Origin: Euglena gracilis
Taxonomy: Eukaryota > Euglenida > Euglenophyceae > Euglenales
Direction: 5' to 3'
DNA length: 64,000 nucleotides
NCBI GenBank assembly: GCA_039621445.1
Contig: CP154955.1
Span: forward strand, 25,909,069 to 25,973,068
Shown: positions 61,201 through 64,000 of the stretch, in pieces
Position numbering within the stretch: the stretch's first letter is position 1
Layout of the letters: the number at the start of each line of letters is the position of its first letter
The notes under the pieces: model-generated
Told to the model about the DNA's origin: nothing
Databases searched by the model: none
The model's input: only the letters and a program-made list of their open reading frames with translations
Position numbers and translations under genes: made by a program

Positions 61201-61487
61201 CATTTTTCCTCTGTCAAATTTTTTGGATTTTCAATGGCATTTTTTTCCTTCAAAAACCTCTCAAAATCAACATTTTGAGAAAATGTCGATTTTTTGGAGG
61301 TGTAAAAATGGGGTTTTGAGGGAGTTTTCCTTGCGAAATGGCCATTTTTTTGAGGAAAAAGTTCTTAAGTCATTGTTTTGGTCATCAAAAAGTGACGTTT
61401 TTTTGGTTTTTCCACACGTTTTTTTATGTGTTTTTTTATAAAAAAAAACATATTTTTTTGTTTCAAAAAAAACAGGCAGTCGACCTT
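58212..61487. other. Region upstream of the recognised phosphatase exons
   Basis: The missing phosphatase 5' exon(s) and promoter probably lie here or beyond the window. A plus-strand frame 59692-60168 ('NKRNGAIACVGCEKTKRKQ', basic with two CxxC-like Cys) and 60318-60623 are possible coding relics with no known family. 60560-61470 is A/T-rich with two diverged copies of a ~300-bp segment (compare 60590-60850 and 60965-61320: CATTTTTTTCC-CAAAAA-, ATTTTACTGACATTTTTCC). Confidence 0.35.
58540..59183. mobile_element. TA-flanked TIR element with AAATAACAACCGG repeats
   Basis: 644 bp; the ends CTGTCCCCGGAAAAAATAAC and its exact reverse complement are inverted, with TA on both sides (58538-58539, 59184-59185). 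Tandem CCGGAAAAAATAACAA units occur at both ends (four at the left). A TA target and simple TIRs are typical of Tc1/mariner-like or related non-autonomous elements. A minus frame 58963-58673 ends in an acidic 'DCDFDLSDIDVADLI' tail reminiscent of a transposase C-terminus; no catalytic motif is visible. Confidence 0.78.
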
Positions 61488-62689
61488 CTTAGGCGGCCGA
61501 ATTCGCACTTAAGGGTTTTTCCTTTAGAATTTGCGCATTTGCGCAAATGCGCAAATTTTACGAAATTCCTGGACCCTGTACCCTGGCACAGGAAACACAA
61601 TTTATGAACTGTGACACCCCTCTATTGGAGGGGATTAACTCCCAGTAGTTTGGTGTAAATGCTGCTTACCAAGTGACGTGAATAGGGCTGAGGGTGGGAT
61701 TGGTGCTGTTGTATGTCAAACAGGAGAGAGGCACACACCCCTTGTTACGACACTTGGAAATGGTGCTGACGTGCTGGCTGAACTGGCTTGGATACTACCG
61801 CCACCGGTAAGAACACACGGAGCCTCATTAGATCACACACCACAGACAGACAGACTACGTTCCCCAGCCGTCACGCAACTGATGTGTGTTTGTGGGCGCA
61901 ATTGCGCAAATAAAAACAATTGTGTTTGCGGGCGCATTTGCGCAAATAAAACGTAAACCGATGATGTTAAAATGACGTGTTTGTGGGCGCAAATGCGCCC
62001 ATAAACAAATTGTTGGTGTGCGCATTTGCGCAAATGCGCACACAAAAGAGTTATGCTTATTTGCGCAAATGCGCAAATAAACATGTATGTGTACTTTCCA
62101 TGTTAAAAGACACCAATGAGAACCATGACCGTACGAGGTTTTAAACCGTGATGGGCGTGTTGGTGCGCGCAAATGCGCAAATAAACACAATTACGTTTGT
62201 TTGCGCATTTGCGCAAATGCGCAAACAAACATTTAATAAACCGCTTCAAAATGATGTGTTTCAGCGAGCCTAAACACACACAAACAAAGTTTGTTTATTT
62301 GCGTAAATGTGCAAATAAACAAACATCAGTTGTGCGATACCATCTCCTCCTCCGTGACAGCTGGCGAATCCTTACGCCAACCATTGATTTGTACCACGAT
62401 TATGTGGTGATGAAATTTGTGGTGAGAGGTGGTGTGTAATGTTCACTGGGACACGGCATCTGACTGGCCAAAATTTGCCTGTCTTACGTGTGTAAATCTG
62501 CACTGCTGTTACCCGGCCTGAACGGCCAGTTCCTTTGGCGTCATCTGTTTGGCAGTTAACCGTAATGAATTGATGACATGCAAACGACCTGTGACTGTTG
62601 GACACCTTTTCTGTAACAGTACTGCGTTGCAAGAAGACAAAATTTGGCACCTGAAATACCCCGGATGTGTCAGGCCGGAGTCCGTTTAT

Positions 62690-62820
62690 GGTTATTCTCC
62701 ACCATTTTTCCCTTGAAAAACGTAAAACACACAGTTTTTGTGCATAATTTGGGGGGAGTGAGTCCCACCGCTTTGATGCACCCAATCCAGTGGTAATGGT
62801 TCACCACTTCCTTGCACCCA
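62690..62820 (-). pseudogene. Conserved P-element frame, copy in P3
   Basis: In the minus frame: 'HWIGCIKAVGLTPPKLCTK' and 'FFKGKM', related to P1 16650-16441. No start or stop is defined. See the P1 entry. Confidence 0.42.
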
Positions 62821-63704
62821 AAATAACGGGTGTTTGAGGGCTGTCTCTCTCCGGCTGCTGGTTGCCATGCACTGGCATCACGTCATACCCCAGTCTCACA
62901 CCCCGGTGGCGGGGTATAACGCGGCCGCTAAAGCTGGGTGTTGTTGTACCAGGGAGGTGGATGCTGGTCTGGTGGGTGCTGAAGCATCAGCAGCTGATGT
63001 GGCTGCAGCAACAGAGCCGAGGCCGAGGCCGCGGGCCAGTGGCAGGGCCCTTGGGACCCAAAAATTGGTACCGGTGGACGTGTACTGTTACTGGGTGGCT
63101 GTGCACCCACCTTCAAGAGATCTTGTATCTCCACCTTTTGTGGGACCTGTCAATGGTCCAAAAACGGCACCATAACACCATATGCTGGGGGATATGGTGT
63201 GGTCATTTGGGTTGAACCCATTCATAAGCCACTAAGGGTAGCTGTAAGAGGGCCAAATGAAATCGCTTTTTACTCCTCCTTTGGTGGTTTATTTGCGCAT
63301 TTGCGCGCATCACGTGGTTTATTTGCGAAAATGCACAAATAAACTGCACGAAGAAACTGAACAATTTACATCTGGTTTATTTGCGCATTTGCGCCCACAA
63401 ACGATGTGATGCGCACAAATGCGCAAAAAACCACATCTGCTGCTGGTGTTTTTGTTGTGTTTCCATCACACCGTTCTTCTTTGTGTTTATTTGCGCATTT
63501 GTGCAAATAAACACGGAACATGTTTATGTGCGCATTTGTGCAAATGCGCGCATAAACACAATTACGTTTGTGCGCGCATTTGCGCCCATAAGCCTGCGCC
63601 GTTGACAAACAGTGTGACAAACCCACCAACTGGACGGCTCGTTGGTCTGCGCACTCACAGCTGCTTTGCACAGTTCATGGGTACCAAAGCCCAATCCTTG
63701 AAGG

Positions 63705-63752
63705 ACATGTTTATGTTTATTTGCGCAAATGCGCAAATAAACATAAACATGT
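63705..63752. repeat. 48-bp perfect palindrome with AA centre
   Basis: Arms ACATGTTTATGTTTATTTGCGCA (23 nt) and its exact reverse complement are separated by AA. It is the longest of the P3 palindromes. It would extrude as a cruciform or fold as a 23-bp hairpin in RNA. Confidence 0.93.
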
Positions 63753-64000
63753 GGTGCATTTGCGCAAATAAACACAATTCTGCACTTCCAGTGTTGGGCT
63801 TCTTCCGCTGGGTTCTTTGCCACACAACTGGTTGTGTGGATCCCGGGTATAAGCCGGGTGTGAGACACCCGTCCCCTGCATTCCCTTCATTCCCTGCGGA
63901 CCCCTATTTCTTCCCCCCTGCGCTTCCCTTGCCAAACACCCCGCACTTGCCTTCCCTCCCTGCGTCCTTCCTGCCTGCTTGGTCACACCACACCCACACC

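Larger units (their letters stand above)
61488..64000. mobile_element. Palindrome-array TIR element P3 (cut by window end)
   Basis: The left end CTTAGGCGGCCGAATTCGC-ACTTAAG matches the TIRs of P1 and P2 and continues into AATTTGCGCATTTGCGCAAAT. Palindromes of the form GTTTATTTGCGCAAATGCGCAAATAAAC cluster at 61886-62310 and 63285-63775, including a 48-bp one at 63705-63752. Two sequence blocks with coding-like minus frames (62785-62372) and plus frames (62834-63215) lie between the clusters. The flanking 5-mer is ACCTT; the right end is outside the window. Confidence 0.8.

Noticed and set aside
61886-63775. CRISPR array
   Set aside because: Repeats are palindromic, irregularly spaced and variable, in a eukaryotic transposon without cas genes.

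Overview
This window is nuclear DNA from an intron-rich eukaryote, most likely a protist or microalga; the sequence alone does not fix the species. The evidence is: no long bacterial-style genes; protein families broken into short exons with GT-AG borders whose reading phases join exactly; a DIRS-type tyrosine-recombinase retrotransposon; TIR transposons with target-site duplications; long (CA)n and (ATGT)n microsatellites; and a short interstitial CCCTAA/TTAGGG tract.

The host genes I could assemble all lie on the minus strand and are stretched by transposon-filled introns. (1) A purple acid phosphatase runs from 58.2 to 44.3 kb: 12 exons with matching phases, an Fn3-like domain, all five metallophosphatase motifs and a C-terminal membrane helix. 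Its 5' end is not resolved. (2) An FHA-domain protein runs from 40.2 to 34.3 kb, about 12 exons, ending in a basic, proline-rich tail. (3) An unrecognised coiled-coil protein starts near 28.9 kb and runs to about 21.9 kb. (4) A RING-H2 protein runs from 18.9 to 14.3 kb, with a likely membrane exon at 19.4 kb; units 3 and 4 might be one gene.

Mobile DNA makes up most of the rest. A degenerate coiled-coil, gag-like reading frame fills 0-2.5 kb. A DIRS-like element (gag, RT/RNase H, tyrosine recombinase) lies on the minus strand at about 3.87-8.86 kb, with terminal and internal inverted repeats. A hAT-type element (11.55-13.06 kb, 8-bp duplication) and a 277-bp element (13.33-13.61 kb, 6-bp duplication) interrupt one reading frame. 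A miniature LTR element sits in an ATGT microsatellite (53.6-54.5 kb), and a TA-flanked TIR element lies at 58.5-59.2 kb.

Three features look undescribed. First, a TIR family (15.25-18.20, 29.83-32.07 and 61.49->64.0 kb; ends CTTAGGCGGC, 5-bp duplications) carries arrays of near-perfect palindromes built on the core TGCGCAAATGCGCA. Second, many short elements are capped by homopolymer C/G tracts (TA-ACCCCCC...GGGGGGT-TA), and elements of different families share a CGGCGC/GCGCCG hairpin. Third, PAP intron 50132-50615 is one TIR element plus its own 10-bp duplication, which supplies both GT and AG: an introner. Many 5' splice sites open directly into GTGTGTG or GTGCGTGC microsatellites.
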